Shown here one piece after another: positions 5,063 to 7,290 of a stretch of 7,290 nucleotides of DNA. The translations under genes were made by a program, and so were the position numbers. A model generated the notes under the pieces. That model saw nothing but the letters and a program-made list of their open reading frames with translations, ran no database searches and had not been told where the DNA came from. Origin of the DNA: Eggerthellaceae bacterium. GTDB taxonomy: Bacteria; Actinomycetota; Coriobacteriia; Coriobacteriales; Eggerthellaceae. The stretch covers positions 1-7,290 of the forward strand of contig JAFUCW010000470.1 of assembly GCA_017459485.1 (NCBI GenBank), written 5' to 3'. Every line of letters begins with the position of its first letter. The first letter of the stretch is position 1.

Positions 5063-6640
5063 ATGAAAACCATGGAAGAAGTCCTGCGCGACTGGGAGGC
5101 TGTGATCGGCCTGGAGATCCACTGTGAGCTGACCGAGCTGGAAACCAAGATGTTTTGCGGCTGCAAGCTGGAATTCGGCGCTGCGCCCAACACGCACACC
5201 TGTCCCGTGTGTTTGGGGTTGCCTGGCGCCTTGCCAGTTCCCAACAAAGCGGCCATCGAGTCGATCGTGCTTGCGGGCCTTGCCACCAATTGCGACATCG
5301 AAAAGCACACGTTGTTCTACCGCAAGGGCTACATGTATCCGGACATGGCCAAGAATTTCCAGACCACGCAGGGACCCAAGGCGTTCGCTATGCGCGGGTG
5401 GCTGGATTTGGACGTGGATGGCAAGGGGGCGCAGGAGCGCCTGGACGTGCGCGACTTGGAAGTGGGCGCGCGCGTTCAGTCGGCCACGCGCACCGAAACG
5501 GGCTACACCACTCACATCGGCATCACGCGCATTCACATGGAAGAAGATGCCGGCAAGATGATCCACATCGGCGGAGGGGAAGGGCGCATCGACGGCGCGA
5601 CCCATTCGCTTGTGGACTACAACCGCGCGGGCACGCCGCTTATGGAACTGGTGACCGAACCGGATCTACGCACGCCTGAAGAGGCGCGTCTGTTCATGCA
5701 GAAGCTGCGTCAGGTCTATCTGAGCCTAGGCATTTCCGACTGCAGCCTGGAAGAGGGCTCCATGCGCGCCGACGGCAACATCTCTCTGCGCCGCCGAGGG
5801 GAAACCGAGCTAGGCACACGCACGGAGATGAAGAACATCAACAGCTTCAAGGCGCTGCATGACGCGCTCGCCTACGAGATCTGCCGGCAGGCAGAAGTGC
5901 TCGAGGGCGGCGGCGTGGTTGTGCAGGAGACGCGGCATTGGGACCCGGGCGCCAAGCACACCATAACCATGCGCACGAAGGAAACGGCCGACGACTACCG
6001 GATGTTCCCCGATCCTGACTTGGCTCCTTACGACCTGTCCGACGAGTTCATCGAAGGTGTGCGTGCCAAGCTGCCCGAGCTGCCCGACCAGAAGGCGGCA
6101 CGGTTCCAACGCACCTGGGGACTATCTGCATATGACGCACGTCACGTTATCGAGCATCGCGACACGGCCGGTTTCTTCGAAGTGGCAATGGCGCAGGCGG
6201 GTGCCGATGCCGAAACGCTCGCCAAGCCAATCGCGAACCTGATCATCAACGACCTGGCCGCGCGGCGTAGCGCCGACGAGTCGTTCGATCTGGCCACCTG
6301 CCCCTTTACGCCCGCACGCGCGGTCGAGCTGGCTGGGCTGCGTGCCAGCGACGCAATTTCGTCTAAGCAGGAAAAGGAAGTGCTTGAAGCAGTCTTCGCC
6401 GAAGACAAGGACCCAGCTGTAGTTGTGGAAGAGCGCGACATGAAGCAGGTCTCCGACGCCGGCGCGATCGAGGCGGTAGTGGATGCCGTGCTTGCCGCCA
6501 ACCCCGACAAGGTGGCCGAATACCGCGGCGGCAAGACCGGGCTTCTGGGCTTCTTCGTTGGCCAGTGCATGAAGGAGATGGCTGGCCAAGGCAACCCCAA
6601 GCTCATCAACCAGCTGCTCGCCGAAAAGCTTTCAGTATGA
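5063..6640 (+). CDS. gatB: Aspartyl/glutamyl-tRNA amidotransferase subunit B
   Basis: GatB activates the misacylated Glu-tRNA(Gln) or Asp-tRNA(Asn) with ATP and transfers ammonia from GatA to it. The N-terminal catalytic domain opens with VIGLEIHCEL and carries a zinc-type site, Cys32-x-Cys34 and Cys47-x2-Cys50. The family signature LVDYNRAGTPLMELVTEPDL lies at 183-202, followed by EEGSMRAD, GTRTEMKNINSF and DYRMFPDPDL. The C-terminal helical tRNA-binding region (YqeY-like, about 375-525) ends with TGLLGFFVGQCMK. At 525 residues it is longer than the usual 475-490. Most of the excess is about 30 residues between GWLDLDV and HIGITRIHMEEDAGK (around 118-150), where most GatB proteins have a short turn. 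It is the last gene of the operon, and a large inverted repeat begins 4 nt after its stop. Function is secure; whether one or both tRNA species are used cannot be told here. Confidence 0.96.
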   Translation: MKTMEEVLRDWEAVIGLEIHCELTELETKMFCGCKLEFGAAPNTHTCPVCLGLPGALPVPNKAAIESIVLAGLATNCDIEKHTLFYRKGYMYPDMAKNFQTTQGPKAFAMRGWLDLDVDGKGAQERLDVRDLEVGARVQSATRTETGYTTHIGITRIHMEEDAGKMIHIGGGEGRIDGATHSLVDYNRAGTPLMELVTEPDLRTPEEARLFMQKLRQVYLSLGISDCSLEEGSMRADGNISLRRRGETELGTRTEMKNINSFKALHDALAYEICRQAEVLEGGGVVVQETRHWDPGAKHTITMRTKETADDYRMFPDPDLAPYDLSDEFIEGVRAKLPELPDQKAARFQRTWGLSAYDARHVIEHRDTAGFFEVAMAQAGADAETLAKPIANLIINDLAARRSADESFDLATCPFTPARAVELAGLRASDAISSKQEKEVLEAVFAEDKDPAVVVEERDMKQVSDAGAIEAVVDAVLAANPDKVAEYRGGKTGLLGFFVGQCMKEMAGQGNPKLINQLLAEKLSV

Positions 6641-6644
6641 CAAG

Positions 6645-6716
6645 TAAGACAAAAGGGCGGGGGTTTTGTCTTATCCAAATAAGAGGATGAGACAAAGCCC
6701 CCGCCCCTTTGTCTTA
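6645..6716. repeat. 32-bp-arm inverted repeat made of two hairpins with complementary loops
   Basis: Arms 6645-6676 and 6685-6716 pair at 29 of 32 positions (two of the rest are T-G, one A-C) around an 8-nt AT-rich spacer. Each arm is itself a hairpin: 6645-6673 has a perfect 10-bp stem (TAAGACAAAA/TTTTGTCTTA) with loop GGGCGGGGG, and 6688-6716 has a 10-bp stem with one G-T pair and loop CCCCCGCCC. The two loops are exact complements. The unit fills 72 of the 79 bp between the stop codons of gatB and the convergent transposase gene. It could act as a two-way terminator, as a REP/BIME-like element used by the transposase, or as both. Confidence 0.85.
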
Positions 6717-6722
6717 GTCTTA
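6711..6722. repeat. Tandem GTCTTA direct repeat at the element edge
   Basis: GTCTTA occurs at 6711-6716 and 6717-6722. The first copy is the outer end of the inverted repeat. The second contains the transposase stop codon (minus strand, 6720-6722). It may be a junction trace, but a six-base repeat is short. Confidence 0.4.
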
Positions 6723-7290
6723 TTTCACTTTAGCAATAATGTTGCGCCCCACCGAGGTGATTCGTTCAATTTGGCGTATTGATAGACCTCGCATCCGCAT
6801 TTCGCGGAGTATGGCGTCGCGTCTTTCCTTTGGAAGTCCGCGCACATCATAGGGGTTTATTCCGTCGAGCACGGAGTGGGCAATCTCTTCTGCTTGCGAT
6901 TCGCTCATCCTGCAACGCGGGATGCCAGAATAGGGTTCGCCGTCTTTCTGGTGAAAAGCAATGAATTGTTTTCTGCCGCCAAAAATCGATTCGACGAAAC
7001 CGGTGTTACATATTGCTGCCGTCGTAGTGTATTCGGTGTAGCTTGACCACTTGTTCTCCAGCGGTTCACCTTTCTTCACTGGATTGTGATGTATGTAGCG
7101 AACCGCTAGCATCAGCTGAGGGTCATCGTTGATCGGTACGCTAGAATAACGGCCTTGGAACAGCGTGCCAACTCGATCGTGCCGCTTGTTGAAATAGATT
7201 GCGTAAGCGGATTCGACACGGTTCATGAATATCGAAAGGTCGGGCAGGGTGGCGTGAACCAATAGATGCACGTGGTTGTCCATCAGGCAC
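6720..7290 (-). CDS. REP-associated tyrosine transposase (Y1/HUH family), 5' end outside window
   Basis: The visible 189 residues read in from the right edge as CL-MDNHVHLLVH. That is the HUH motif of Y1 transposases, with the metal-binding His pair in NHVH (His4 and His6 counting the Met at 7283 as 1). Next come YFNKRHDRVGTLFQGRYSS and RYIHHNPVKKG, whose Tyr63 is the likely catalytic residue; this pattern is typical of RAYT proteins rather than IS200 TnpA. The C-terminal part (about 125-187) ends in LSIRQIERITSVGRNIIAK, a probable helix-turn-helix. Such enzymes cut and rejoin single-stranded DNA at REP hairpins. About 55-65 N-terminal residues should lie outside, so the Met at 7283 is internal. 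The gene is convergent with gatB and its stop is 3 nt from the double-hairpin repeat. Its GC content is lower than its neighbours (about 48% on one 60-base line against 67% in gatB), consistent with transfer. Confidence 0.85.
   Translation of the reverse strand, partial: CLMDNHVHLLVHATLPDLSIFMNRVESAYAIYFNKRHDRVGTLFQGRYSSVPINDDPQLMLAVRYIHHNPVKKGEPLENKWSSYTEYTTTAAICNTGFVESIFGGRKQFIAFHQKDGEPYSGIPRCRMSESQAEEIAHSVLDGINPYDVRGLPKERRDAILREMRMRGLSIRQIERITSVGRNIIAKVK

Noticed and set aside
6645..6716. CRISPR repeat pair
   Set aside because: Only two inverted, not direct, units with an 8-nt spacer and no cas gene.

Overview
The window looks like a chromosomal segment of a high-GC Gram-positive bacterium, most likely a member of the Coriobacteriia (Eggerthella/Slackia/Adlercreutzia relatives). 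That placement is inferred from the GC-rich coding sequence (a 60-base line inside gatB counts about 67% GC), the twin-arginine-type signal on a secreted wall enzyme, and the style of the GatCAB proteins. No marker in the window settles the genus.

The left third (1-2938) concerns the cell envelope. It holds two related genes for secreted peptidoglycan hydrolases, each with a long coiled coil and a C-terminal NlpC/P60 cysteine peptidase domain. The first enters from outside the window and is split by an in-frame TAG at 203-205, with the NlpC/P60 part continuing open in the same frame to 784. The second (1191-2450) is intact, with an RR signal peptide, coiled coil, Ala/Gln linker and a complete Cys-His-His site. 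A small VanZ-family membrane protein follows 50 bp later. The 406-bp gap between the two hydrolase genes contains several hairpins, a spaced dyad and a good promoter for the second gene.

The middle (3052-6640) is a compact gatC-gatA-gatB operon for the tRNA-dependent amidotransferase that makes Gln-tRNA(Gln) and/or Asn-tRNA(Asn). The genes overlap by 1 nt or abut, and a promoter and ribosome binding site lie ahead of gatC. GatA has a tail of about 60 residues past the usual end, and GatB has about 30 extra residues in its catalytic domain.

The right end (6641-7290) holds a minus-strand Y1/HUH transposase of the REP-associated type, cut by the window edge. Its 3' end converges on gatB. The 79 bp between the two stop codons is almost entirely a 32-bp-arm inverted repeat made of two smaller hairpins whose 9-nt loops are complementary, one G-rich and one C-rich. 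This resembles a REP/BIME unit beside its RAYT, though a bidirectional terminator is the simpler reading. It is the most interesting structure in the window.
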